From DASUBV01 sp035763085 (GTDB taxonomy: Bacteria; Actinomycetota; Actinomycetes; Streptosporangiales; Streptosporangiaceae), in NCBI GenBank assembly GCA_035763085.1, contig DASUBV010000363.1:1-21875 (forward strand): a stretch of DNA of 21,875 nucleotides. The letters run 5' to 3'. The notes below the pieces were generated by a model. It was not told the origin of the DNA and made no database searches. It worked only from the letters and a program-made list of their open reading frames with translations. Position 1 is the first letter of the stretch, and each line of letters opens with the position of its first letter. Position numbers and translations under genes: made by a program. Positions 7,069 through 15,177 of this stretch are shown in pieces.

Positions 7069-8406
7069 TCAGGCCAGCAGCCCGTCACCCCAGTGCTGAC
7101 CAGGGCGCAGGCCCGGCGGGCAGGCGAACACCGCGCTGCCGACGTGGTGGATGTACTCGTTCAGCGCGTCCGCGGCCAGCGACCGCTGCAGCCGGATGAA
7201 CTGCGCCGGGTTCTTCATGAAGGCGATGAAGAACAGCCCGCCCAGCAGCGTCCCGGTCCGCGGGTCGATCCCGTCGGTGAAGGAGTACCCGCGGCGCAGG
7301 ATCCGGGTGCCGTTGTTGTGCTCGAAGCTGGCCAGCCGGACATGCGAGTCGGCCGGGATCACGGGCTGCGTCCCGGTCGCGGTAGCGGTGGTGGCCGTGA
7401 AGTCCGGCGTGCTGAACTCGGTGCCGCCCGACAGCGGCGCGCCGCTGACCTTGCGGCGGCCGAAGACGTTCTCCTGGTCGCGCAGCAGGTCGCGGTCCCA
7501 GGTCTCGACGAACATCGCGATCTTGCGGGCGACCAGGTAGCTGCCGCCGCGCAGCCACGGCTGGTCGGTCTCGGCGCCGACCCAGACCTGGTCGCGCATG
7601 AGCTGGGTCTGCTCGGCCTTGATGTTGCGGGTGCCGTCCTTGAAGCCGAGCAGGTTGCGCGGCGTGGCCTGCGCGGTGGTGGTAGTCGAGGTGCGGCCGA
7701 AGCCGAGCTCCATCCAGTTGTGCGCGACCACGCCCATGCCCAGCCGGGCCAGGTTGCGGACCGCATGGAAGGCGACCAGCGGATCGTCCGAGCAGGCCTG
7801 CAGGCACAGGTCGCCGCCGCAGTAGTCGGGGTCGAGGTTCTCGTTCGGCAGCGGCGGCAGGTCGGCCAGGGCAGCGGGCCGGCGGCCGGCCAGCCCGAAC
7901 CGGTGGTCGAACAGGCCCGGGCCGTAGCCGAGAGTAATCGTCAGCCGGGACACCGGAGAGCCGACCGCCTCGCCGGTGTCCAGCGGCGGCGCGTCCAGCT
8001 CGGTGACCTCGCCCACCAGGGCGCCGCGGGTCATCCGGGCCGCGGCCTGCGTCCACTCGCGGAGCAGGTCGCGCAGGTCGGCGCGGGTGGCACCGGGGAC
8101 GACGTTGAGCGAGCCGAACGCCAGCCGGTCCTGGGCCGGGGTGGCGATGCCGGCCTGGTGCGCGCCGTAGAACGGGATGGTCTGGGTCGCGCCGGCGAGC
8201 GGGGCGGCCGCGGTGGCGGCCGGCTCGGTGGCCGTCCGGGTCAGGTACCCGGCCAGGCCGCCGGCCAGCGCGCCCGCGCCCGCCGCTCCCGCCAGCAGCC
8301 GGCGCCGGGACGGGCCGGGCCCGCCGGCCGGCCGGGCCGGGGCCTGCTCCTGCGGGCGCTGGCCGGCCGGGCCCGCAGCCGGATCCGGCACCGCCCGACG
8401 GCGCAT
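7069..8406 (-). CDS. efeB: EfeB deferrochelatase/DyP-type peroxidase, Tat-exported
   Basis: The product has 445 residues. An arginine-rich N terminus with a twin-arginine motif SRRRLLAG (33-40) and a hydrophobic stretch (41-54) marks Tat export, as expected for a haem protein that folds in the cytoplasm. DyP-family features are GFKDG (254-258, the GxxDG motif with the catalytic Asp257), the proximal haem ligand H355 in SHVRLASFEHNN, and R371-R372 in RILRRGYSF. Blocks QACSDDP (203-209) and WDRDLL...QENVFGRRKVSGAPL are typical of EfeB. In the EfeUOB system EfeB oxidises ferrous iron and/or releases iron from haem outside the membrane. The ATG overlaps the efeO stop by one base (TGATG), so the two are coupled. 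It is the last efe gene, with 91 bases to the next gene downstream. Confidence 0.95.
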   Translation of the reverse strand: MRRRAVPDPAAGPAGQRPQEQAPARPAGGPGPSRRRLLAGAAGAGALAGGLAGYLTRTATEPAATAAAPLAGATQTIPFYGAHQAGIATPAQDRLAFGSLNVVPGATRADLRDLLREWTQAAARMTRGALVGEVTELDAPPLDTGEAVGSPVSRLTITLGYGPGLFDHRFGLAGRRPAALADLPPLPNENLDPDYCGGDLCLQACSDDPLVAFHAVRNLARLGMGVVAHNWMELGFGRTSTTTTAQATPRNLLGFKDGTRNIKAEQTQLMRDQVWVGAETDQPWLRGGSYLVARKIAMFVETWDRDLLRDQENVFGRRKVSGAPLSGGTEFSTPDFTATTATATGTQPVIPADSHVRLASFEHNNGTRILRRGYSFTDGIDPRTGTLLGGLFFIAFMKNPAQFIRLQRSLAADALNEYIHHVGSAVFACPPGLRPGQHWGDGLLA

Positions 8407-9683
8407 CAGCTGACCTGCAGGGAGATCTTCGACAGCGCCTCGGCCAGGGCGTTCACCGCCGCCGACAGCTTGCGCCGCTGGCTGTCCAGGACCGTGGAGT
8501 ACTCCACGTAGCCGGTGTCGTCGTAGCCCGGGCTGGCCTGGAACTGCTTCATCTGCCGGGCGATCGCGTCGTCGCGGCGCTGGATCAGCGACAGCAGACT
8601 GGCGTTCTTCTGCTCCAGGTAGGGCTTGAGCAGGCTGACGATCTCCATCGCGCCGTCCACGTTGGCCTGGAAGACCGGCAGGTCGGTGCTGGAGTAGCGC
8701 TCCTCCTCGCCGCTGATCTTCGAGGTGCCGGCCTCGTTGATCAGCTCGGTGGCGCCGCTGGCCATCTCCAGCGGGTTGTACTGCGCGCTGCGGACCAGCT
8801 TGAGCAGCTGCTGCTCGTGCCTGACCAGGTCAGAGCACAGCCTCGGGGCGCCGGCCAGGGTGTTGTCCTCCCACAGCAGCTGCTCCAGCCGGTGGAAGCC
8901 GGTGAACTGCGACCTGACCGTGACCGGGTTCTCCCACCGGCCGTCGATCTGGGTGTCGAGGTCACCCCAGATCTCGGCAACGGGCTCGATGTGCTCGTAG
9001 TAGACGCGGGCCTGCGGGTACGCCACCCGGGCCCGCTCCATGCTGCCCGCGTTGATGGCCGTGCAGAACTGCTGCGTGCGGGCGACCAGGCTGGCGGTGT
9101 TGTCGCTGATGTAACTGGAGTACCCGTGCACCGCCGCGCTGAGCTGCGGGCTGGACTGCCAGGACGCGCCGCTGGCCTGCCCCGACACCGTCAGGGTCGA
9201 GTGCGGCTGGGCCGCGCCAGGGCAGGTGATCTTGTAGCTGCCGGGCTGGATGGTGAGCGCGAAGCCGCCGGACAGGCCGGGGGTGAGGTTCTCCTGCTCG
9301 CCGAGGATCTTGGCCAGGTCGCCGGTGCGCAGCTCGGCCTCGGAGACGGCATCCGCGTTCTTGTTGGTGACGTTGAACTGGACCTGCCCGGCGCTGATCT
9401 TGGCGGGCCTGGGCTCACAGCCCTGCCGGGTGATGTCGATCGACACGGTGGTCGTGCGGGAGTCTGAGCCGGAGCCCGGTGCGGAGCCCGCGCCGCCCGC
9501 CGAGCTGCCGCACCCGGCCACGACGCCGAGTGCCACGACCGCGGCCAGGGCGGTGATGCCCGCGCCGCCCGCGCGCCGGGCCGGCCGCGGGGTAGCGGGC
9601 ACGGGCCGGGCCGGGACCGGGCCATGCCCGGCCGGGCCGGGCGTCATCTCGGGCGGCTCCTGCCGCCTGCCGTGCATGCTCAC
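8406..9683 (-). CDS. efeO: EfeO iron-uptake lipoprotein (cupredoxin plus M75/imelysin domain)
   Basis: The product has 425 residues. After a long polar, Pro/Arg-rich start comes a hydrophobic helix (42-56) and a lipobox VVAGC with Cys58, so the mature protein should be a membrane-anchored lipoprotein. Residues about 75-168 form the cupredoxin-like domain, with C89-E-P and C154 in the usual places. Residues about 175-425 are the M75 imelysin-like domain with HRLE (264-267), the HxxE metal-binding motif. EfeO captures periplasmic or extracellular iron for the EfeU permease. The annotated start is GTG at 9683, with AAAGGAG ten bases upstream; an ATG two codons later (9677) with GGAG nine bases upstream is equally possible and changes only two residues. 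It lies 92 bases after efeU and overlaps efeB by one base. Confidence 0.94.
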   Translation of the reverse strand: MSMHGRRQEPPEMTPGPAGHGPVPARPVPATPRPARRAGGAGITALAAVVALGVVAGCGSSAGGAGSAPGSGSDSRTTTVSIDITRQGCEPRPAKISAGQVQFNVTNKNADAVSEAELRTGDLAKILGEQENLTPGLSGGFALTIQPGSYKITCPGAAQPHSTLTVSGQASGASWQSSPQLSAAVHGYSSYISDNTASLVARTQQFCTAINAGSMERARVAYPQARVYYEHIEPVAEIWGDLDTQIDGRWENPVTVRSQFTGFHRLEQLLWEDNTLAGAPRLCSDLVRHEQQLLKLVRSAQYNPLEMASGATELINEAGTSKISGEEERYSSTDLPVFQANVDGAMEIVSLLKPYLEQKNASLLSLIQRRDDAIARQMKQFQASPGYDDTGYVEYSTVLDSQRRKLSAAVNALAEALSKISLQVS

Positions 9684-9775
9684 GATCTCCGTGCTCCTTT
9701 GTCGTCATCGGCCGGGCGGACCGGTGCCGGGCACCGGGACTGGCTACCTGCGTGCGCTGCTGGCCAGCCAGCACG

Positions 9776-10636
9776 TCATTGCTGAGTGGCCTGCCGGGCG
9801 GCGGCCGGGCGGGCAGCGCGCGAGCCGGCCCCGGGGCGGCGGGTCGGCCAGGCCACGATGACGGCCATCGGCACCAGGTAGATGAGCCAGCCGGCGACCT
9901 CAATCCACACCGGGAAGGGCTGGATGCCCAGCACGCCGGTGAGCAGCGCCGACAGCGGGTTGCCGGGCTGGACCAGCCAGGACAGGTCCGTGGCCTGGGT
10001 CTGCCCGACGGTCAGCCAGCCGGCCTCGTTGGCGGTGTGCAGGGCCGTCATGACCAGGCCCGCCGCGACGAGGACCAGGACCAGCCCGGTGGCGCGGAAG
10101 AACCGGCTGAGGTTGAGCCGCACGCCACCGCGGTAGATGCCGTAGCCGATGGCGGTGGCCAGCAGGATGCCGATCACGGCACCGAGCCAGGCGGTGGCCG
10201 AGTCACCAGAGGCATCGAAGGTGGCCAGCAGGAACACGGCCGTCTCGAAACCCTCGCGCAGCACGGCCAGGAATGCCATCACGACCAGTGCCCGGCTGGA
10301 GCCGGCGGCCAGCGCGGACGCCGTGGCGCCCTCCAGGCTGCCCTTCAGGTCCCTGGAGTGCCGCCGCATGAAGATGATCATGTAAGTGACCATGCAGACG
10401 GCCAGCGCGCCGACCACGGTCTCGAGCCCTTCCTGCTGCTCCTGGGGCAGGCTCGAGGAGACCGCCTGCAGCCCGATCGCGATGCCGAGGCAGATGACCA
10501 CGGCAATGGCCGTGCCGATCCAGACCTGCCGCAGGGCATCGCGCCGGCCCTGCTGGCCGAGGAACGCCGCGATGATCCCGACGATCAGCGCGGCCTCCAG
10601 TCCTTCGCGCAGCCCGATCACGAATGTCGGCAGCAC
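9776..10636 (-). CDS. efeU: EfeU/FTR1-family high-affinity iron permease
   Basis: The product is an integral membrane protein of 286 residues with about seven hydrophobic helices. Two R-E-G-x-E motifs, REGLE at 10-14 and REGFE at 127-131, are the signature of the FTR1/OFeT iron permeases and are thought to bind iron during transport; a related EGLE lies at 69-72 in QEGLETVVG. The C terminus is a short basic tail rich in Ala and Arg. The start is GTG at 10636, with GGAGG about nine bases upstream. It is the first gene of the efeUOB unit and lies about 80 bases downstream of two overlapping iron boxes, so transcription should rise when iron is scarce. Confidence 0.95.
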   Translation of the reverse strand: MLPTFVIGLREGLEAALIVGIIAAFLGQQGRRDALRQVWIGTAIAVVICLGIAIGLQAVSSSLPQEQQEGLETVVGALAVCMVTYMIIFMRRHSRDLKGSLEGATASALAAGSSRALVVMAFLAVLREGFETAVFLLATFDASGDSATAWLGAVIGILLATAIGYGIYRGGVRLNLSRFFRATGLVLVLVAAGLVMTALHTANEAGWLTVGQTQATDLSWLVQPGNPLSALLTGVLGIQPFPVWIEVAGWLIYLVPMAVIVAWPTRRPGAGSRAARPAAARQATQQ

Positions 10637-10657
10637 CGGGTCAGCCTCCGTCTCCCG

Positions 10658-10672
10658 CGGTCCGGTGGACCG
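10658..10672 (-). promoter_or_regulatory. Short hairpin in the efeU leader
   Basis: CGGTCC-GGT-GGACCG is a perfect six-base-pair inverted repeat with a three-base loop, located between the iron boxes and the efeU start. It would form in the leader RNA. No poly-U follows, so it is not a standard terminator, and a role is only a possibility. Confidence 0.3.
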
Positions 10673-10718
10673 TGTCCTGGTCCGCCCGGCCCGTCTCGTG
10701 CTAGCCGCCTGGCGGAAG

Positions 10719-10752
10719 TTAGGTAATGCAACCCTAACTAAGGCTTACCTAA
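10719..10752 (-). promoter_or_regulatory. Two overlapping DtxR/IdeR-type iron boxes upstream of efeU
   Basis: Two 19-base sites overlap by four bases. TTAGGTAATGCAACCCTAA (10719-10737) matches the consensus TTAGGTTAGGCTAACCTAA at 15 of 19 positions, and CTAACTAAGGCTTACCTAA (10734-10752) matches at 14 of 19. The stretch is AT-rich in otherwise very GC-rich DNA and lies 82 bases upstream of the efeU start. IdeR/DmdR proteins loaded with ferrous iron bind such boxes and repress uptake genes. Binding by a repressor is inferred; the motif match is seen directly. Confidence 0.85.
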
Positions 10753-10823
10753 CCTCACTGGCCGGGGGGTCGTCAAGGAGGTCCGGCCTGCTGGCCATGG
10801 CGCTGCCGGTCACAGCAGCCGCG

Positions 10824-11663
10824 CTAGCGCGCCCGGCCCGGCTCGGCTGGCTGGCAGTCTGCGAGGAATGTGCTCAGGGCGGCACTGAACTCGGCCGGCT
10901 GAGCACTGCTGACGAAGTGATCCGCGCCGGCGAAGACCCGCCGCTGAGCTCCGGGGATGCTGGCGGCCAGGTGGCCGGCGGACACCCGGGACAGCGCGAT
11001 GTCCTGGTCGCCGACGATGACCAGCGCCGGCGCGGTGATGCCGGCCAGGTCGGCGGCGCTGACCGGGCCGAGTTCCTCGAGATCGCCCATCTCGTGGAAG
11101 TACGGGTTGTCCGTCCCCCAGGCCTCGAGCACGGCTCGTCCCTGGCCGTGATGCGCGGTGGCCCACACGTCCAGGTCGGCCGCCACCGCGGCGGCCAGGT
11201 CACCCGCGGCCCTGGCCCGCTCCCGCGGCTCGAGCAGCGCTCTCGCCTCGTCGGAGGCGGCTGCCCAGCCGGCCGGCAGCTCCTGCGGCGGAGGCGCCGC
11301 GATCGCGCCGATCAGCACCAGGGCGCGCACCCGGTCCGGGTACCGCGCCGCCAGCTCCACCGCGATCGCGCCGCCGGTGGAGAAGCCGACAACCGCCGCG
11401 GCGGCCACGCCCAGGTGGTCCAGCACGGCCGCGGCGTCGTCGGCCATCCGGTAAGCGGCCGCCGGGCGCGCTGAGCGGCCCAGGCCGCGCAGGTCATAGC
11501 GGATGACCCGGTAGGTGCCGGCCAGCGCGGGCACCAGCTCGCCCCACATGCGCAGGTCAACCGACGCCCCGTGGATCAGCAGGACCGCCGGGCCGTCCCC
11601 GGTCGTCTCGTAGTACAGCTGGCTGCCGCCCGCCGTGATGAAGCCGCTCTCGGAGGTGTCCAT
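10824..11663 (-). CDS. Alpha/beta hydrolase
   Basis: This is a compact alpha/beta-fold hydrolase of 279 residues. The oxyanion motif is HGAS (31-34), the nucleophile elbow is GFSTGG with Ser95, the acid is Asp219 or Asp221 in VGDQD, and the base is His249 in GADHFV, so a full catalytic triad is present. No signal peptide is seen. The ATG is preceded by AGAAGGG. It lies only 21 bases after the thiolase-like gene and is the last gene of the nitronate monooxygenase/thiolase-like/hydrolase unit. The substrate cannot be told; an ester or thioester made or used by its neighbours is a reasonable guess. Its stop lies 71 bases before the efe iron boxes, so read-through into efeU is possible. Confidence 0.88.
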   Translation of the reverse strand: MDTSESGFITAGGSQLYYETTGDGPAVLLIHGASVDLRMWGELVPALAGTYRVIRYDLRGLGRSARPAAAYRMADDAAAVLDHLGVAAAAVVGFSTGGAIAVELAARYPDRVRALVLIGAIAAPPPQELPAGWAAASDEARALLEPRERARAAGDLAAAVAADLDVWATAHHGQGRAVLEAWGTDNPYFHEMGDLEELGPVSAADLAGITAPALVIVGDQDIALSRVSAGHLAASIPGAQRRVFAGADHFVSSAQPAEFSAALSTFLADCQPAEPGRAR

Positions 11664-11684
11664 GCTGGCCCTTCTGCCGCTGCC

Positions 11685-13295
11685 CTAGGGGCGCTGCCGG
11701 CCAGCGCCGCGGCCATCGTCGCAGACGGGCTGGGAAATGACGGCCACGTTTTTCTCGCCTGCGGACCGGACCCGCACCGGCTGGCCGGCCGGCTCGCCGG
11801 CCGTGAGCAGGCCGAGCAGCTCGCCGTCGGCGTCGTCGGCGCGGGCGACGAACCGCGCGCCGCCGTCGTCGAGGCGGCCGACGATGATGCCGGCCCGCGA
11901 CCCGTCGCGCTCATGGCGGACGGTGTAGGTCTCGATGGTGGCCGGGCCGTCCGCGTGCCGGGCCTGCGCGGGGGCGGCCCACCCGTCGATCCGGGCCTGC
12001 AGCGCGGCGCTGCTGCCGGGGCGCCAGGGGGCCGGGCGGGTCGAGTACACGCCCGCCGAGTACTTGGTCATGATGCCGCCGTTGGCGCCGACCAGCCCGA
12101 ACGTGCCCGGCGCCTGCCGGGCCCTGGTGACGATCTCGGCGATGGCGTGCATGGAGTAGTTGTTGCCGGGGCCGCCGAAGAACGGCAGGCCGCCGGTCAC
12201 GGTCAGGCCGCGCGGGTCACCGGGGGCCAGGCCGAGGCCGTCGCAGATGTTGAAGACCGGTACCGGGAAGCAGCTGTACAGGTCGATGGCGGCCAGGTCG
12301 GCGGCGGTGATGCCGGCCAGTTCCAGCGCATGCCGGACGGCCATGACGGCCGCCGGGCTGGCCGACAGGTCGGCGCGCTCCAGCAGGTCCCGCTCCCGGA
12401 GGTCGGCGTGGCCGTGCAGGAACACCCACCGGTCCGGCGGGACGCCCAGCCGCCGCGCCGCGGCGACCGACATCAGCAGCACGGCGGCGCCCTGGTTCAC
12501 CTTCTCCCTGGCCACGAGGTAGCGGGTGTAGGGGTCGGCGATGAGGCGGTTGGCCGCGGTCGGCGTCACCAGCTCCGCCGCGCTGCGCTCGACCGGGGCG
12601 GCGGCGTGCGGGCTGGCCGCCGCGACGCGGGTGAACGGCTCGAACAGCTCGCCCATGGCGGCGGCGTACTGCGCGCGGGTCAGTCCGAGCCGGGCCCGGC
12701 GGGCGTTCTCGATCAGCGCGTACTGGCTGGGCGCGCCAACCAGCCCGTGCACCACCTCGTAGCGGGAGAACATGCCATCCAGCCCGTAGCCGCGGTCGTC
12801 CAGGCTGCCGCCGGCGTGCTCGGTGAAGTCGGGCCGGCCTGGCTTCCCGGCGAAATGCTCGACCGTGGAGATCGCCTCGGCGCCGAACGCCACGGCGACC
12901 TCGGCCTGCCCGGCCGCGATGGCGCCGGCCAGCTCGGTCACCAGGTGCTGCGGGGCCTGGCCGCCGACGACATCCAGGATGGCCCGGCCTGGCGCGGCGC
13001 CGATCCGGGCGGCCACCGAGCGGGGGTAGTTATCGGAGCGGCCCAGCGGGGCCGGGGCGCGGGGATGGGAGATCTCGAACTGGCGGACTCCGGCCACGGT
13101 GCCGATCGCGGCCGCGACGGCGGCTTCGCCGGCGCTGGCTGCGGCGTCGGCCAGGGCCGCCCGGGCCGCATCGGCCGCCAGGTCGGCCGGGGAGCGGGCG
13201 CGGTAGCCGGGATCGGCGAGCCGCTCGGCGGCCTGGCCGACTCCGGCCACGACCGGGGTGCGGGGGTCAAGCGCGTCATAGCCCTGGCCCGCCAT
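11685..13295 (-). CDS. Thiolase-like protein (acetyl-CoA acetyltransferase family) with C-terminal extra domain
   Basis: The product has 536 residues, longer than a standard thiolase (about 390). The N-terminal part has the thiolase fold signature TPVVAGVGQ and a long Ala-rich first half, with later blocks IDLYSCFPVPVFN and GGLPFFGGPGNNYSMHAIAEIV (a diverged GGHPxGxSG loop). About 130 further residues follow the GANGGIMTKYSAGVYS block, consistent with the extra OB-like domain of actinobacterial thiolase-like proteins (TLP1 type). The place of the nucleophilic Cys reads ILDVVGGQAPQHLV, with Gly111-Gly112, and the second Cys of the usual CxG motif is also not seen. It may bind acyl-CoA without classical thiolysis. 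The ATG at 13295 overlaps the stop of the nitronate monooxygenase gene by one base (TGATG); the frame is open further upstream but that is antisense sequence. Confidence 0.85.
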   Translation of the reverse strand: MAGQGYDALDPRTPVVAGVGQAAERLADPGYRARSPADLAADAARAALADAAASAGEAAVAAAIGTVAGVRQFEISHPRAPAPLGRSDNYPRSVAARIGAAPGRAILDVVGGQAPQHLVTELAGAIAAGQAEVAVAFGAEAISTVEHFAGKPGRPDFTEHAGGSLDDRGYGLDGMFSRYEVVHGLVGAPSQYALIENARRARLGLTRAQYAAAMGELFEPFTRVAAASPHAAAPVERSAAELVTPTAANRLIADPYTRYLVAREKVNQGAAVLLMSVAAARRLGVPPDRWVFLHGHADLRERDLLERADLSASPAAVMAVRHALELAGITAADLAAIDLYSCFPVPVFNICDGLGLAPGDPRGLTVTGGLPFFGGPGNNYSMHAIAEIVTRARQAPGTFGLVGANGGIMTKYSAGVYSTRPAPWRPGSSAALQARIDGWAAPAQARHADGPATIETYTVRHERDGSRAGIIVGRLDDGGARFVARADDADGELLGLLTAGEPAGQPVRVRSAGEKNVAVISQPVCDDGRGAGRQRP

Positions 13296-14422
13296 CAGCC
13301 GGGCAGTCCGGCCAGCCGGGCCAGCACCGCGATCTGCCGCTCGCAGTCCGCGGCCAGCTGGGTGGTGATCTCGGCCGCCGGGCGCAGCTCGCGGAAGGAC
13401 CCGACGACCTGGCCGATGTAGAAGGACTCCAGCTCGAGCGCGCCGGGATGACCGGCCGCCGCGGCGGCGTCGATGCGCTGCCAGGCCTCGCTGACCAGCA
13501 TCGGCTGCAGCGGCATCGGCAGCGCCTCGGGCGCGCCAGCGCGCTCCCATTCCGCGTGCCAGGCGCTGCGCAGCTGCCGGGCGGGCTTGCCTGTCCGGGT
13601 CGGCGACCGCACCGTGTCGGAACTGGTCGCCGCCAGGAACTTGGCCTTGATCGCCTGGTTGGCCACGTCTTCCTCGCTGGATAGCCAGACCGAGCCGCAC
13701 CACGCGCCGGCCGCGCCCAGTGCCAGGGCGGCGGCCAGCTGCTGGCCGGACGCGATGCCGCCGGCCGCGAGCACCGGCCGCTCGCCGGCCATGCTGACGA
13801 TCTCCGGGGTCAGCACCATCGTGGCGATGGTGCCGGTGTGGCCGCCCGCCTCGGTGCCCTGCGCGATCAGCAGGTCGACGCCGGCCTCGATCTGCCGCTG
13901 CGCGTGCCGCGGCGCGCCGACCAGGGCCGCCACCACGATGCCGGCCGCCTTGCCGCGGCTCACCATGCTGGGCGGCGGGGTGCCCAGGGCGCTGGCGACC
14001 AGCGCGATCGGGTGCCGGAACGCCACGTCGAGCAGCGTCGTGGCGGCAGCCGGGCTGAGCGCGGCACCGACCTCGTCCATCCAGTCCGGGCCGTCCCCGG
14101 CGGGGATGTCGTACCTGGCGAGCAGGTCGCGGACGAAGGCGAGGTGCCGGTCGGGGATCTGAGCGCGGAGGCTGGCCCGGATGCCGCCCGGCTCGGCGGT
14201 CGCGAGCTTCTCCGGCACCAGCAGGTCCACCCCGTACGGGCGCCCGCCGACCTGCTCATCGATCCAGGTCAGCTGGGCATCGAGCTCCCGCGGGCTGTAG
14301 CCGGTCGCGGCCAGCACCCCCAGCCCGCCGGCGTTGGTGACCGCGGCGACCACGGCCGGCGATCGGTTGAACCCGGCGATCGGGTGCTGGACGCCGAGCA
14401 GGTCGGTGAAGGCCGTGCGCAT
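13295..14422 (-). CDS. Nitronate monooxygenase family FMN protein
   Basis: The product has 375 residues with the NMO/2-nitropropane-dioxygenase TIM-barrel layout: TDLLGVQHPIAGF (6-18), TNAGGLGVLAATG (29-41), LIAQGTEAGGHTG (185-197) with His195 at the FMN/active site, and LAAGGIASGQQLAAALALGA (218-237) as the phosphate-binding end. It closely resembles the mycobacterial subgroup with the HPYGVD-like block, here RPYGVDLLVPEK. Such enzymes oxidise nitronates or act as flavin enoyl reductases; the true substrate in this subgroup is often unknown. The ATG start has CCGGAGG five bases upstream. It is the first gene of a three-gene unit with a thiolase-like protein and a hydrolase, which points to acyl-CoA or ketone metabolism rather than simple nitroalkane detoxification. 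It is divergent from the methyltransferase, with 50 bases between starts. Confidence 0.9.
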   Translation of the reverse strand: MRTAFTDLLGVQHPIAGFNRSPAVVAAVTNAGGLGVLAATGYSPRELDAQLTWIDEQVGGRPYGVDLLVPEKLATAEPGGIRASLRAQIPDRHLAFVRDLLARYDIPAGDGPDWMDEVGAALSPAAATTLLDVAFRHPIALVASALGTPPPSMVSRGKAAGIVVAALVGAPRHAQRQIEAGVDLLIAQGTEAGGHTGTIATMVLTPEIVSMAGERPVLAAGGIASGQQLAAALALGAAGAWCGSVWLSSEEDVANQAIKAKFLAATSSDTVRSPTRTGKPARQLRSAWHAEWERAGAPEALPMPLQPMLVSEAWQRIDAAAAAGHPGALELESFYIGQVVGSFRELRPAAEITTQLAADCERQIAVLARLAGLPG

Positions 14423-14460
14423 CCGCGCCTCCGGTTACTGAGGATGGCCGCCAGTGTCTC

Positions 14461-14466
14461 TACGAT
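14461..14466 (+). promoter_or_regulatory. Candidate -10 element TACGAT for the methyltransferase gene
   Basis: TACGAT lies six bases before the GTG at 14473, so transcription would begin on or next to the start codon and give a leaderless mRNA. The same hexamer occurs upstream of the TetR gene. The only -35-like hexamer, TTACTG at 14435-14440, is weak and spaced 20 bases away. Confidence 0.45.
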
Positions 14467-14472
14467 AAACGG

Positions 14473-15036
14473 GTGAATGAGGCGCATCTTGTCCTGTGCT
14501 CCAGTCCGGAATGGGCACGGCTGGTCGAAGAGGAACTGCTGCCCTGGGTGGTGGCCGGTCATGATCTCGGCGACGACCTGCTGGAGATCGGCGCGGGCCC
14601 CGGCCTGACCACCGACGTGCTGGCGCGGCACTCCGCCCGGGTCACCGCTGTCGAGCTGGACGAGGACCTGGCCAGCCAGCTGACCGCCCGGCTGGCCGGC
14701 ACCAACGTGGAGGTCGTCCAGGCCGACGCGGCCAGTCTCCCGTTCCCCGCGGACCGGTTCTCGGCGGCGGCGTGCCTCACGATGCTGCACCACATCCCGA
14801 CCGTCGCCCAGCAGGACCGCGCCCTGGCCGAGCTGGCCCGGGTCGTGCGCTCGGGGGGCGTCCTGGTCGGCGCGGACGGCCTGGATACGGCCGAGCGGCG
14901 CCAGATACATGCGGGCGACATCTTCGTCCCGGTCGATCCCGCCACGCTGCCCGGCCGGCTCCGCGCCGCCGGGTTCGTCCGGGCCGACGTGGAGGTCGCC
15001 GGCGACCGGATCCGGTTCGCCGCCACCGCGCCGTGA
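14473..15036 (+). CDS. Class I SAM-dependent methyltransferase
   Basis: The product is a small Rossmann methyltransferase of 187 residues. SAM-binding motif I is LEIGAGPGLTTDVL (37-50), the acidic end of beta-2 is VELDE (60-64), and the post-II region is QADAASLPFPADRFSAAACLTMLHHI (83-108), which includes the D/A adenine contact and an LHH block seen in many ubiE/type-11 methyltransferases. The N-terminal first 35 residues are short, and no separate substrate domain is present. The GTG start at 14473 has no Shine-Dalgarno; the upstream TACGAT suggests a leaderless message. It is divergent from the nitronate monooxygenase gene. The substrate is unknown. Confidence 0.87.
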   Translation: MNEAHLVLCSSPEWARLVEEELLPWVVAGHDLGDDLLEIGAGPGLTTDVLARHSARVTAVELDEDLASQLTARLAGTNVEVVQADAASLPFPADRFSAAACLTMLHHIPTVAQQDRALAELARVVRSGGVLVGADGLDTAERRQIHAGDIFVPVDPATLPGRLRAAGFVRADVEVAGDRIRFAATAP

Positions 15037-15177
15037 CCCGCTCGCAGCCCCGGCCTGGGCTCGCCGCCGTCGCGCCCTGACACTCCTGCCACCGGGCTCA
15101 GGCGCCCGGACCAGCTGACTCACGCACCCGCGCATCGGCGCCACGCAGTCAGCTTGCATCGGCTTCTGGCTGCTTAT
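15037..15177. other. Intergenic spacer without recognised feature
   Basis: Between the methyltransferase stop and the ArsR promoter nothing convincing is seen: no open frame with a ribosome site, no tRNA-like structure and no hairpin followed by T residues. Confidence 0.6.

Noticed and set aside
10640..10760. Exact -10/-35 hexamers for efeU inside the iron-box region
   Set aside because: Several TTAGGT/TAGGGT hexamers could serve, but no pair has convincing spacing, so no promoter was called beyond the boxes.
10821..10830. Palindrome GCGCTAGCGC at the hydrolase stop codon
   Set aside because: It includes the TAG stop and is too short and GC-rich to call as terminator or operator.
11571..13421. 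A long + strand open frame opposite the thiolase-like gene
   Set aside because: Same low-information Arg/Gly/Ala composition, no ribosome site, fully antisense to a recognisable protein.
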